A program made the position numbers and the translations under genes. Shown one piece after another: positions 53,393 through 61,523 of a stretch of 64,000 nucleotides of DNA (positions are counted from its first letter, which is position 1; each line of letters begins with the position of its first letter). The stretch is from an uncultured Alphaproteobacteria bacterium. Lineage in GTDB: Bacteria > Pseudomonadota > Alphaproteobacteria > RF32 > CAG-239. Under the pieces are notes generated by a model. The model saw nothing but the letters and a program-made list of their open reading frames with translations, had not been told where the DNA came from and searched no databases. Location: positions 65,378 through 129,377 of the forward strand of contig CALXTW010000001.1 in the NCBI GenBank assembly GCA_944391515.1. Reading direction: 5' to 3'.

Positions 53393-53980
53393 ATGTTTTT
53401 AATTGTTGGTTTGGGCAATCCCGGAGCGGAATATCAAAATACTCGCCATAATGTCGGGTTTATGGTGGTGGATGAAATTCATGAGGAATATCATTTCGGG
53501 CCATATAAGGCAAAGTTTGATGGGCTGATTAGTGAAGGTACGATTGAAGGCGAAAAAGTTTATTTGCTTAAGCCACAGACTTATATGAACTTATCCGGCA
53601 ACTCAGTGGTTAAGGCTGCACATTTCTATAAAATCTTGCCGCAAAATGTGATTGTCATTCATGATGATATGGATTTGAAAATTAATCAAATTAAAGCCAA
53701 AATCGGTGGTGGTGCCGGTGGGCATAACGGGCTTAAGAGCATTGATGCGCAAATTAGCCCTAATTATAACCGGGTTCGGTTAGGAATTGGTCATCCTGAC
53801 AGCAATTTGCCCCATGAGGCGGTGGTTAACCATGTTTTGACCGGTTTTTCTAAGGCAGACAAAGCAATTCTTGATGCTAATATCCGTTTGGTAGCAGAAA
53901 ATATCGGGGTTGTTTTGAAGGAAGGAATTGCCGCTTTTTCCAATAAAATCGGAAATTTACTCAGAAATAATGCTAAATAG
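53393..53980 (+). CDS. pth: peptidyl-tRNA hydrolase
   Basis: Frees tRNA from dropped-off peptidyl-tRNA. The 195-residue protein has GLGNPGAEYQNTRHNVGF (catalytic His in TRHN), LLKPQTYMNLSG, VIHDDMDL and GGGAGGHNGLKSI. Typical length. A weak AAAGG site precedes the ATG. rplY is upstream; ychF, normally the next gene, is displaced by a glycosyltransferase. Confidence 0.97.
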   Translation: MFLIVGLGNPGAEYQNTRHNVGFMVVDEIHEEYHFGPYKAKFDGLISEGTIEGEKVYLLKPQTYMNLSGNSVVKAAHFYKILPQNVIVIHDDMDLKINQIKAKIGGGAGGHNGLKSIDAQISPNYNRVRLGIGHPDSNLPHEAVVNHVLTGFSKADKAILDANIRLVAENIGVVLKEGIAAFSNKIGNLLRNNAK

Positions 53981-54041
53981 TTGACTTTTACTATTTATGG
54001 TTTAGCAATATAATTATCGTATTAATTTTAGAGGGCTTGCC

Positions 54042-55115
54042 ATGACAAATAACCCCTTAGTTTCCGTTATCATTCCTGTTTATAATGTTGAAAAATTTTT
54101 GCCGGATTGTTTGAAGTCGGTCATTGGGCAGACTTATGAAAATCTGGAAATTATTTGTGTGAACGATGGCTCGCCGGATAAGTGTGGCGATATTTTGCAA
54201 AAATTTGCTAATAAAGATAAACGCATTGTGGTTATAAATAAAGAAAACGGTGGGCAAGCATCTGCCAGAAATCAAGCAATAAAAATAGCTCGCGGTGAGT
54301 ATGTTTGTTTTTTAGATTCTGACGATTGGATTGATAAAAAATGTATCGAATCTTTGATGGAAACACAGTTGCGTACACATGCCGATATTGTTTGTATTCA
54401 TGATATTGTGGTGTATTACAGCCCTAAAAAAACGCAAAATGAACGGATGATTTCGGGACATTCAGAGGGAACTTTTCAAGTAACCAATGAAATTATTAAT
54501 CAGATGTGGGTGGTGCCTTGGGGTAAACTTTTTAAACGTCAACAAATTTTGGATTTAGGAATTTCTTTTCCTGAGGGGTGCATTTATGAAGATGAGTATT
54601 TTCATTTTGCTCTCATGGCTAATTTGCACAAAATTGCCGTTAGTGATGGCGGAAAAGTTTTTTATAGACAAAGAGAAAATTCTACCATGAGTTCTAAAAA
54701 ACTCAGAAGTGGTAAAGATAATTTGCTTATTTTTCAAAAAATATTTGAATATTATCAGGAAAATGGTTTTTTAGGAAAAATAGATTTGCCGGTGCGAATT
54801 TTGAGCAGTGGTTTTGCTCAAAATGCTAATCCGAAGCTTTATTACCAACAAGTGAAAGATTTGTTGTGTCATTTGGGGGTGACAAAAGACATGGTCAATC
54901 ACCATCAATTGGTGGGAAAACTTTTGGAAAGCGAGGATTTTGCCGGCTATTGCCGCTATGAGACTTTCTATCATGTTAAACAAGGTCTTAAAAAATGGCG
55001 TAAAAATATTATCCGTCTGAAGCTCGGAAAGAAAACGCATATTGCTCTGTTTGGTTTGACTTTGTTCCATTTGGCAAAAGGTGAAAAAACAGTTATCTTG
55101 GGTTGGAAGTTATAG
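54042..55115 (+). CDS. family 2 glycosyltransferase
   Basis: A 357-residue GT-A fold enzyme: VSVIIPVYNVEKFLPDCLKS at the N-terminus, VNDGSPDKCGDIL, NGGQASARNQAI, and the metal-binding FLDSDDWID. The C-terminal 140 residues have basic and helical stretches without a known domain. These enzymes add sugars to cell-surface polysaccharides; the donor and acceptor cannot be told. GAGGG precedes the ATG. It is a single gene inserted between pth and ychF, not part of a polysaccharide cluster. Confidence 0.85.
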   Translation: MTNNPLVSVIIPVYNVEKFLPDCLKSVIGQTYENLEIICVNDGSPDKCGDILQKFANKDKRIVVINKENGGQASARNQAIKIARGEYVCFLDSDDWIDKKCIESLMETQLRTHADIVCIHDIVVYYSPKKTQNERMISGHSEGTFQVTNEIINQMWVVPWGKLFKRQQILDLGISFPEGCIYEDEYFHFALMANLHKIAVSDGGKVFYRQRENSTMSSKKLRSGKDNLLIFQKIFEYYQENGFLGKIDLPVRILSSGFAQNANPKLYYQQVKDLLCHLGVTKDMVNHHQLVGKLLESEDFAGYCRYETFYHVKQGLKKWRKNIIRLKLGKKTHIALFGLTLFHLAKGEKTVILGWKL

Positions 55116-55151
55116 AATTGGCTTGAAATATCCTCCTCTATCAGATATAAG

Positions 55152-55189
55152 ACTCCTTAAGTTTAAACTAAAAATTTAAGGAGTTTTTT
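55152..55189 (+). terminator. terminator hairpin that contains the ychF ribosome site
   Basis: ACTCCTTAA (55152-55160) and TTAAGGAGT (55176-55184) form a perfect 9-bp stem with a 15-nt loop and T6. It can end the glycosyltransferase transcript. The right arm holds AAGGAG, the ribosome site of ychF at 55193, so the same hairpin would hide that site in any read-through mRNA. Confidence 0.75.
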
Positions 55190-55192
55190 GTT

Positions 55193-56302
55193 ATGGGGTT
55201 TAATTGCGGAATTGTCGGCTTGCCTAATGTCGGTAAATCTACTTTGTTTAATGCTTTGACGCAGACTATTGCGGCTCAGGCGGCCAATTTTCCTTTTTGT
55301 ACGATTGAACCAAATACCGGTCGTGTGGCCGTGCCTGATCCGAGATTGGATAAATTGGCTGAAATCGTTAAGCCCAGAATGGTTACCCCTACGCAATTGG
55401 AATTTGTGGATATTGCCGGTTTGGTTAAAGGTGCTTCAAAGGGCGAGGGTTTAGGCAATCAGTTCTTGGCTAATATTCGTGAAGTTGATGCTATTATCCA
55501 TGTTTTGAGATGTTTTGAAAACGATAATATTACTCACGTTGAAGGTTCGGTTGACCCTATTCGCGATGCAGAAATCGTAGAAACAGAATTGATGATTGCC
55601 GATTTGGAATCTTTGGAAAAACGCTATGACCAAGTGCAGAAAAAAGCCAAAAGCGGCGAAAAAGAATCCGTTTTAAGAGAATCGGTCATGCGTCCGGTGA
55701 TTGAGGCTTTGAAGGCTGGAAAACCGGCTCGGACGGCTGCGCCTGACCCCACAAATAAAGATGCCTGCAAAGAATATAAAATGTTGCAGCTTTTAACGGC
55801 TAAGCCGGTGCTCTATGTTTGCAATGTAGATGAAGAATCGGCTGCGAGCGGTAATAAGTTCTCCGATATGGTGATGACCAAGGCTGAAGCTGAAGGTGCA
55901 AGTGCGGTTATTATTTCAGCTGAAATCGAATCGGAAGTGGCTCAACTCGAATCCGAAGATGAGAAAAAAGAATTTTTGCAATCACTTGGTTTGGAAGAAA
56001 CCGGTTTGGCAAAGATTATTCGTGCCGGATATAAACTTTTGGGACTCGAAACCTATTTTACTGCCGGACCGAAAGAAGTACGTGCTTGGACGTTTTTGAA
56101 AGGTTCAAAAGCACCGGTTTGTGCCGGAATTATTCACTCAGACTTTGAGAGAGGCTTTATTCGAGCTGAGACAATCTCTTATGATGATTTTGTGAAATAT
56201 GGCAGTGAACAAGCCTGTAAAGATGCCGGAAAAATGCGCTCCGAAGGCAAGGATTATGTCGTTAAAGACGGCGATATGATGAATTTCTTGTTTAACGTTT
56301 AA
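55193..56302 (+). CDS. ychF: ribosome-associated ATPase/GTPase YchF
   Basis: Obg-family NTPase (OLA1 relative), which prefers ATP and associates with ribosomes. The 369-residue protein has the G1 motif [14 protein letters not shown] (residues 9-22), [20 protein letters not shown], the coiled region, and a C-terminal TGS domain with [27 protein letters not shown]. The ATG has AAGGAG 9 nt upstream, inside a terminator hairpin. Confidence 0.97.
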   Translation: MGFNCGIVGLPNVGKSTLFNALTQTIAAQAANFPFCTIEPNTGRVAVPDPRLDKLAEIVKPRMVTPTQLEFVDIAGLVKGASKGEGLGNQFLANIREVDAIIHVLRCFENDNITHVEGSVDPIRDAEIVETELMIADLESLEKRYDQVQKKAKSGEKESVLRESVMRPVIEALKAGKPARTAAPDPTNKDACKEYKMLQLLTAKPVLYVCNVDEESAASGNKFSDMVMTKAEAEGASAVIISAEIESEVAQLESEDEKKEFLQSLGLEETGLAKIIRAGYKLLGLETYFTAGPKEVRAWTFLKGSKAPVCAGIIHSDFERGFIRAETISYDDFVKYGSEQACKDAGKMRSEGKDYVVKDGDMMNFLFNV

Positions 56303-56331
56303 ATCGCGAAAAAATAGTTTTAGACAAAAAG

Positions 56332-56360
56332 TTGACAGCGTCGGTATTTTGTGCTATATA
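56332..56360 (+). promoter_or_regulatory. promoter of the gene at 56400
   Basis: TTGACA (56332-56337), 17-nt spacer ending TTTTGTGC, then TATATA (56355-56360), 40 nt before the ATG. The TGC before the -10 is an extended -10 element. Confidence 0.65.
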
Positions 56361-56399
56361 CCGCGTAAATATTTTATTATTTTAAAAAATTTATCTATT

Positions 56400-56915
56400 A
56401 TGTGTAAACAGACTGAAGAACTGGTTGCGAGCCAGTTTGAGAAATTAACAGGTGTGACAGGTAATCATAGTGATGTAATGAATTTAGAGGTTTATGCCCA
56501 AAAGCGAGAGCCTCTGACACAGTTATTACGACAGGTATTACCTGATTTGCGTATCTCTACTAGCCTTGGCTTGGTAAAGGTTTCTGATTTTGCGGCTTAT
56601 ATTGAGCGACAAGAAGAAAAGAAAGATGCCTTTTTCAAACAAGGATTGGTAATAGTGAGGGAAATCACCGGAAAAGAATATGGGTTGGATGATGACCTGT
56701 ATCATGAATTGCGTCCTGATGAGTCTACTCACGGCACAAATGAGTATCTCTCTCAGCAAAGCCGGTATTTTATTAAAGCAAATAAAGTCTATCAGGCTTT
56801 GTCTGTCGGTTTGAAGGGAGCGAGAAGTGCTTATTATCCGCCGACATCTTTGCTGGAAAAAGCAAAGACTATCCGCGAGGTAATTGATTTCTATTATCGT
56901 AGAGGGCGCTTTTAA
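56400..56915 (+). CDS. protein of unknown function
   Basis: A 171-residue protein, soluble and mostly helical by appearance, with segments LVASQFEKLTGVTGNHSDVM and LGLVKVSDFAAYIERQEEK and a basic tail ending RRGRF. No domain is recognised. ATG 56400 follows AT-rich TTATCTATT without a ribosome site, and the promoter at 56332-56360 rules out the frame start at 56349. Single gene with its own terminator. Confidence 0.6.
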   Translation: MCKQTEELVASQFEKLTGVTGNHSDVMNLEVYAQKREPLTQLLRQVLPDLRISTSLGLVKVSDFAAYIERQEEKKDAFFKQGLVIVREITGKEYGLDDDLYHELRPDESTHGTNEYLSQQSRYFIKANKVYQALSVGLKGARSAYYPPTSLLEKAKTIREVIDFYYRRGRF

Positions 56916-56934
56916 TCCGAAACTTTAGGGAAAG

Positions 56935-56970
56935 AACGGAGTTTGTTTTGAGGACAAGCTCCGTTTTTTT
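56935..56970 (+). terminator. terminator after the gene at 56400
   Basis: AACGGAG (56935-56941) with CTCCGTT (56959-56965), extended by TTGT/ACAA across a wobble, followed by T7. Confidence 0.85.
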
Positions 56971-57038
56971 GTTTTTTGCTTGCGAGAGAAGCGCTTTTGC
57001 GCTACAACTCATAAAAACTTTTATGAGAGGATAAGATT

Positions 57039-57515
57039 ATGCGTTTGGCACTGTTTCAACCTGATATTCCGCAAAATACGGGTACACTCTTGCGTTTGGG
57101 TGCTTGTTTGGATGTGGAACTCGATATTATTGAGCCTTGTGGTTATATTTTTTCAGAAAAAACGCTGAAACGTGCCGGTATGGATTATTTGCATTTGGTG
57201 AAATACAGACGCCATAAATCTTGGGAGCATTTTTTGCAATATCGTGCCGAATATCCGGATGAGTATGGACGAATCGTGCTTTTGACAACACATGCAACAG
57301 AGCCATATTATAATTTCAAATTTCAACCTAATGACATTATCTTAATGGGGCGCGAATCGGCCGGTGTTCCCGAAGAAGTTCATCACACCGCAGATGCTCG
57401 TCTTCTTATTCCGATGAATGAAAATGCGCGCTCGATTAACGTTGCCGTGTCGGCGGTGATGGTGGTGGGGGAGTGTTTGCGCCAAACGGGCGGATTTCCC
57501 TCTGTGACAAAATAA
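57039..57515 (+). CDS. trmL: tRNA (cytidine/uridine-34-2'-O)-methyltransferase TrmL
   Basis: SpoU-family enzyme that methylates the wobble nucleotide of two leucine tRNAs. The 158-residue protein has ALFQPDIPQNTGTLLRLGACL, RAGMDYLHLV, and the knotted SAM-binding part ILMGRESAGVPEEVH and RSINVAVSAVMVVGECLRQ. GAGG precedes the ATG. Single gene; no conserved neighbour. Confidence 0.93.
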   Translation: MRLALFQPDIPQNTGTLLRLGACLDVELDIIEPCGYIFSEKTLKRAGMDYLHLVKYRRHKSWEHFLQYRAEYPDEYGRIVLLTTHATEPYYNFKFQPNDIILMGRESAGVPEEVHHTADARLLIPMNENARSINVAVSAVMVVGECLRQTGGFPSVTK

Positions 57516-57550
57516 GGCAGATTTCACGGGTCAGAGATATTCCTTGCTTA

Positions 57551-57579
57551 TTGATTTTTCGTTTCTTTTGTGCTAGGTA
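57551..57579 (+). promoter_or_regulatory. possible promoter of thyA
   Basis: TTGATT (57551-57556), 17-nt spacer ending TTTTGTGC, then TAGGTA (57574-57579). The -10 box is poor, but the TTTTGTGC context repeats that at the promoter of the gene at 56400. Confidence 0.35.
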
Positions 57580-57626
57580 AAAGCAAAATTTGTTATTTTG
57601 TTTTTATCATTTTAATTTCAATTTTT

Positions 57627-58412
57627 ATGAAACAGTATTTGGATTTGTTATCAGATATCATGGAGCATGGTATTGATAAAATGGATCGTACGGGTGTTGG
57701 GACGCGAAGTGTTTTCGGAAGACAGTTGCGGTTTGATTTGACCAAAGGTTTTCCTTTGTTGACTACCAAAAAGCTCTATACCAGAGCAATTATTCACGAG
57801 TTGTTATGGTTCCTCAAAGGAGATACAAATATTAAATATCTCCACGACAATAAGGTAACAATTTGGGATGAATGGGCTGACGAAAACGGAGATCTCGGAC
57901 CGGTCTATGGTGCGCAATGGCGTAATTGGAACGGTGATGGAATCGACCAAATTGCTGATTTGGTAAAAAGGCTTAAAACTAATCCTAATGACCGGCGTAT
58001 GATTGTTTCGGCTTGGAATCCTTCGCAGTTGGCAGAAATGCACTTGCCGCCTTGCCATATGATGTTTCAATGTTATGTGGCAGATGGGCGTTTGTCTTTG
58101 ATGCTTTATCAGCGAAGTTGTGATTGTTTTTTAGGCGTGCCTTTTAATATCGCGTCTTATTCTTTATTGACGATGATGTTGGCTCAAGTATGTGGTTTAC
58201 AGGCTTATGAATTTATTCATACCTTTGGAGATACGCATATCTACTTGAACCACTTCAATCAAGTCAAAGAACAACTTGCTCGAGAGCCAAGAGAGCTTCC
58301 GCAGATGAGGCTTAATCCAGATGTAAAAAATTTGGAGGATTTTAGGTATGAGGATTTTTGTTTGGAAAACTATAATCCTTGGCCGTCAATCAAAGCACCC
58401 GTTGCGGTGTAA
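57627..58412 (+). CDS. thyA: thymidylate synthase ThyA
   Basis: Converts dUMP to dTMP with methylene-tetrahydrofolate. The 261-residue protein has [18 protein letters not shown], the catalytic Cys in [32 protein letters not shown], and an end close to PYPxxxIAV ([12 protein letters not shown]). Near the usual enteric length. The ATG follows TTTCAATTTTT without a ribosome site, unlike most housekeeping genes here. No folA beside it. Together with the promoter context this may mark it as a later arrival; ThyX, the other thymidylate synthase, is not in the window. Confidence 0.95.
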   Translation: MKQYLDLLSDIMEHGIDKMDRTGVGTRSVFGRQLRFDLTKGFPLLTTKKLYTRAIIHELLWFLKGDTNIKYLHDNKVTIWDEWADENGDLGPVYGAQWRNWNGDGIDQIADLVKRLKTNPNDRRMIVSAWNPSQLAEMHLPPCHMMFQCYVADGRLSLMLYQRSCDCFLGVPFNIASYSLLTMMLAQVCGLQAYEFIHTFGDTHIYLNHFNQVKEQLAREPRELPQMRLNPDVKNLEDFRYEDFCLENYNPWPSIKAPVAV

Positions 58413-58420
58413 ACTCTAAG

Positions 58421-58465
58421 AAAACAGCCCTTTGCATGCGCAGAGCGGCTGTTTTAATTTTTTTT
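58421..58465 (+). terminator. terminator after thyA
   Basis: AAAACAGCC (58421-58429) and GGCTGTTTT (58447-58455) form a 9-bp stem around a 17-nt loop; a T-tract follows at 58458-58465. The following 120 nt to carD hold a possible -10 TATAGT and a GTCC/GGAC repeat but no gene. Confidence 0.75.
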
Positions 58466-58583
58466 GACAAAATTTTTTATTTTTAGACTAGATTTAAGCT
58501 TAAAAATGTGGTATAGTCCTGTTCGTAATTGGGACAATGTTGTTCTTTTCCATTAATTTCAGATATTTTGATAGGACAGATAA

Positions 58584-59090
58584 ATGATTAAAAAAACTTC
58601 ATCTGCTATTGCTTTTAACTCTGGTGATTTTGTTGTTTACCCGGCTCATGGGGTTGGTAAAGTATCCGATATTTCTAAGCAAAAAATTGCCGGTTCAGAG
58701 CTGGAATTAATTGTGGTTAATTTTGCTAAAGATAAAATGACTTTGCGTATTCCGATGGCTAAGGTCGAATCAGTCGGATTACGTAAAATCTCTGAGGCTT
58801 CTACCATGAGCGATGCTTTGAATGTCTTGAAGGGAAAAGCTAAAGTTAAGAAAGTTATGTGGTCTCGCAGGGCGCAGGAATATGAAAATAAAATTAATTC
58901 CGGAAACCCGGTTGCTGTCGCTGAAGTCGTTCGTGACTTGTATCGTAGTGAAAATTTGGCAGAACAATCTTACAGTGAACGACAAATTTATGAGCAAGCT
59001 TTAGACCGTTTGGCCAGTGAGGTTGCCGTTTGTGATAATACAAGCACTGAAGAAGCTACAAAAAAATTGCTTTCTATCTTAGCTAAATAA
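58584..59090 (+). CDS. CarD/CdnL-family transcription regulator
   Basis: RNA-polymerase-binding factor that stabilises open promoter complexes, chiefly at rRNA and housekeeping promoters. The 168-residue protein has the N-terminal Tudor-like domain (FNSGDFVVYPAHGVGKVSDISKQ) that binds the beta subunit and a helical C-terminal DNA-binding domain (VMWSRRAQEYENKINSGNPVAVAEVVRDLY). AGGAC precedes the ATG. Closed by a strong terminator. Confidence 0.93.
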   Translation: MIKKTSSAIAFNSGDFVVYPAHGVGKVSDISKQKIAGSELELIVVNFAKDKMTLRIPMAKVESVGLRKISEASTMSDALNVLKGKAKVKKVMWSRRAQEYENKINSGNPVAVAEVVRDLYRSENLAEQSYSERQIYEQALDRLASEVAVCDNTSTEEATKKLLSILAK

Positions 59091-59110
59091 TTTTTGTATG
59101 ATTTGAGATA

Positions 59111-59141
59111 AAAGGTCGGGAATTTATATCCCGACCTTTTT
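59111..59141 (+). terminator. terminator after carD
   Basis: A perfect 11-bp stem AAAGGTCGGGA (59111-59121) / TCCCGACCTTT (59129-59139) with a 7-nt loop and T-tract. Confidence 0.92.
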
Positions 59142-59191
59142 GTTGTTGGCGACTCCAGAGATGAAGAAATTTGAGCTTTGCAAGCCTTTTT

Positions 59192-59220
59192 TTGCCTTTA
59201 AAGATATGTGGGGATAATAC
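59192..59220 (+). promoter_or_regulatory. promoter of apaG
   Basis: TTGCCT (59192-59197) and TAATAC (59215-59220) with a 17-nt spacer, about 90 nt before the apaG ATG. Confidence 0.45.
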
Positions 59221-59307
59221 TGTGAACAAGTAAAGACTCAAATTGCGAATCAGCTAAGAGAAATTTATTAATAAATTATTAATTAATTATAAACGGGAGT
59301 TAGGTCC

Positions 59308-59718
59308 ATGTTTAGTGAATTTGAGCCGGTGGAGGCTTCTGCTGAGGATATTGTTATCAGAGCTTGTCCGACTTTGGTGGAAGAAAATCAAAATAAGCAA
59401 GAGTTTTTGTGGGGGTATTATTTCTGTATTGAAAATAATTCTTCACAAAGAGTACAGTTGCTTGGCAAAAATTGGAATATTACCGATGATAAAGGGAATC
59501 GCTTTTGTGATGATTCTCTTGGATTTAAGGGCGAAATTCCAATGCTTGAACCCGGTGAATTTTTTGAGTTTACAAGTATGGCTCCGTTGAGCTCTCCAAA
59601 TGCCGTGTTTTACGGAAGTTGCAAAATTCAAAAAGAAGGACAAAAGGAATCGAAAGATATTAAAATTCCGACCTTTATGATGTCAGTTAATGAGCCTGTT
59701 TCAGCTCAATTAAATTAA
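59308..59718 (+). CDS. apaG: ApaG-domain protein
   Basis: A 136-residue ApaG protein, a single FN3-like beta domain: FLWGYYFCIENNSSQRVQLLGKNWNITDDKGN, the GEIPMLEPGEFFEFTSMAPL core and GSCKIQKEG. In eukaryotes this domain occurs in F-box proteins and PDIP38; its bacterial role is not settled (linked to stress and cobalt resistance). GGAG lies before the ATG. In many Proteobacteria it sits beside ksgA and apaH; neither is here. Confidence 0.9.
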   Translation: MFSEFEPVEASAEDIVIRACPTLVEENQNKQEFLWGYYFCIENNSSQRVQLLGKNWNITDDKGNRFCDDSLGFKGEIPMLEPGEFFEFTSMAPLSSPNAVFYGSCKIQKEGQKESKDIKIPTFMMSVNEPVSAQLN

Positions 59719-59720
59719 AA

Positions 59721-59748
59721 AAAACTCCGGAGGTGGTCCGGAGTTTTT
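59721..59748. terminator. bidirectional terminator between apaG and lipoprotein gene
   Basis: AAAACTCCGGA (59721-59731) and TCCGGAGTTTT (59737-59747) form a perfect 11-bp stem with a 5-nt loop, with A and T flanks on the two sides. It serves both convergent genes. Confidence 0.9.
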
Positions 59749-59751
59749 TCT

Positions 59752-60363
59752 TTAGTATTCTTGGATGTAATTGCTGTTTTCAACATACATATTTAAGTAT
59801 TGATGAACGTTTTTCTCCATGCGGACATTGAATTCATCAAACAGTTTTTTTACCATGTTGTTCCAATATTTTTCTTTTTCTGAAATATCGTAGTCTGCCG
59901 GAATTTTGAGCTCTCTCCAAGCTTGAATTTCGGTTTCGGCGTTGGAAAGTTTTTGTGGGTCGCTGATGCGAATAACAACATTTAAGTTTGCTTTGTAAAC
60001 CATGCGGTCGCTTTCAAAAACTTTGTCCGTGGTTTCAAGTTCTTCTGTGACGCTTGCGTCTTTAATGATGAATTGTGCAACTTTGTCAGATGAAAAATCG
60101 ATAGCCTCTAAACGGTCATGAGCCCAGTTGCGAGCGGATTTTTCAATAGAAATTGGGAAGAGGTGTTCGACATTCGGACGACGAAATGTCGGTGTGAATT
60201 CCGAAATTACTTCTACTTTGTTGACTTTTAATTTTATTGGGCTCTGATTTTCAAAACGAATATCACCATAGCGGTTGGGTTCTTCTGGGGTGCCAAATAA
60301 TGCACAGCCGGCACTTAAGCCAAGTACGCATAAGGCTAAGAAAATTTTATTTAACTTTTTCAT
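59752..60363 (-). CDS. lipoprotein of unknown function
   Basis: A 203-residue lipoprotein: MKKLNKIFLALCVLGLSAGC with lipobox SAGC, so the acylated Cys is residue 20. The mature part (YGDIRFENQSPIKLKVNKVEV; ARNWAHDRLEAIDF; FIIKDASVTEEL) looks like an alpha/beta domain with regularly spaced charged strands. No named family is recognised; homologues in related alphaproteobacteria are likely. ATG 60363 has AGGAAG upstream; the frame reaches 60402. Orientation same as hslO. Confidence 0.72.
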   Translation of the reverse strand: MKKLNKIFLALCVLGLSAGCALFGTPEEPNRYGDIRFENQSPIKLKVNKVEVISEFTPTFRRPNVEHLFPISIEKSARNWAHDRLEAIDFSSDKVAQFIIKDASVTEELETTDKVFESDRMVYKANLNVVIRISDPQKLSNAETEIQAWRELKIPADYDISEKEKYWNNMVKKLFDEFNVRMEKNVHQYLNMYVENSNYIQEY

Positions 60364-60431
60364 TTTTCGACTTCCTAAAGTTATTTTTAGCTTAATATAC
60401 AAGCGGAAGTTTAATATATGCTTAATGCATA

Positions 60432-60456
60432 GAAAAAAGGCAGGGATTCCCTGCCT
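60432..60456 (-). terminator. terminator after hslO
   Basis: AGGCAGGG (60438-60445) and CCCTGCCT (60449-60456) with a 3-nt loop; on the minus strand a T6 run follows (A6 at 60432-60437 on the plus strand). Confidence 0.8.
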
Positions 60457-60532
60457 CGGAGAAAGAAATTTTTATTACTTCTTTTATTGTATCTTATTTT
60501 TAGATAATTCACTAGTGTTTTTTTATATTTTT

Positions 60533-61456
60533 TTAGTGAGAAATTAGTTCTCCTTTATCAAAGCTGTAAACAGTGCCGCAGAAGTGGCAAGTTGCTGTGA
60601 TTTTGTTGTTTTCACACATGTCTTCAATGTCTTTTGTGCTCATTGCATGCAAGGTGTTAAACAGCTTCTCTCTACTGCAACGACAACCAAATTTATATTC
60701 TTTTATATTACTTAAGCGAAGCTCATTGGCATGGAACAGGCGATGCAATATCTCTTCATTAGATAAATTATCGTCAAATACTTCTTCACGTTTTAGACTT
60801 TGGGCCAAAATTGTGGCTTCTTTCCAAGCTTCATCCAAAGCTTCGGTATCAGAGGAGATTTTACCGCCGTTGTCAGGTAATTTTTGCAGTAAAATTCCAG
60901 CGGCTTTCCATTTTTTATTGGCTTCGTTTGGGGCTTGCAAAAACAACTGAAGGTAGGTTTCGATTTGTTCAGATTGTTTGAAATAGCGGAGAGCACATTC
61001 ACTCAATGTTTTGCCTTGGAGGTCAACTATTCCTTGATATAAATCGGTTTTTGAGCCTTGATCAACAGTGAAAGCCAGGTGTCCGCCTCCCATGTAGTGT
61101 GGAGCTTCCAATAACTCGGTTTCGTCAGCTTTTCTTAAGGCAAGAGATTTTTTTAATGCTTCTTTGTTGAAATTGGCACAAGCTCTGATGAGCCCTTGAG
61201 AGGAAACGTCAACAACAACCATGCTGACCGGACCATTGGTTTGGGTTTGGAGGGTAAATAACCCGTCATATTTAATGGTGCTGGATAAAAGTGCGCCTAA
61301 AGCCGTACTCTCGGCAACAACGCCTGAAACTTGTAATGGGTATTGATGTTTGGAGAGTATGGTATTGATGACTTCATCCAAACGAACCAATCGTCCCATA
61401 AATGCTCCGTTTTCAATGTGAAAAGATGTGCACTTATCAAAATTATTGTTAACCAC
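60533..61456 (-). CDS. hslO: redox-regulated chaperone Hsp33
   Basis: Holdase chaperone switched on by oxidation. The 307-residue protein has the N-terminal chaperone domain (GRLVRLDEVINTILSKHQYPLQ, VSMVVVDVSSQGLIRACANF) and a C-terminal redox zinc site with four cysteines: CRC in FGCRCSREKL and C..C in ATCHFCGTVY. A GTG at 61456 is the best start: AAGGAA lies 9 nt upstream, and the alphaproteobacterial family has about 20 residues before GRLVRL. The internal ATG at 61399 would cut conserved residues. Confidence 0.93.
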   Translation of the reverse strand: MVNNNFDKCTSFHIENGAFMGRLVRLDEVINTILSKHQYPLQVSGVVAESTALGALLSSTIKYDGLFTLQTQTNGPVSMVVVDVSSQGLIRACANFNKEALKKSLALRKADETELLEAPHYMGGGHLAFTVDQGSKTDLYQGIVDLQGKTLSECALRYFKQSEQIETYLQLFLQAPNEANKKWKAAGILLQKLPDNGGKISSDTEALDEAWKEATILAQSLKREEVFDDNLSNEEILHRLFHANELRLSNIKEYKFGCRCSREKLFNTLHAMSTKDIEDMCENNKITATCHFCGTVYSFDKGELISH

Positions 61457-61523
61457 CGTTTTTTTCCTTTATATACTTAGTTTAACTTAGCTTAGATGTA
61501 GTATATTTTAGAGGATTTTGCAA

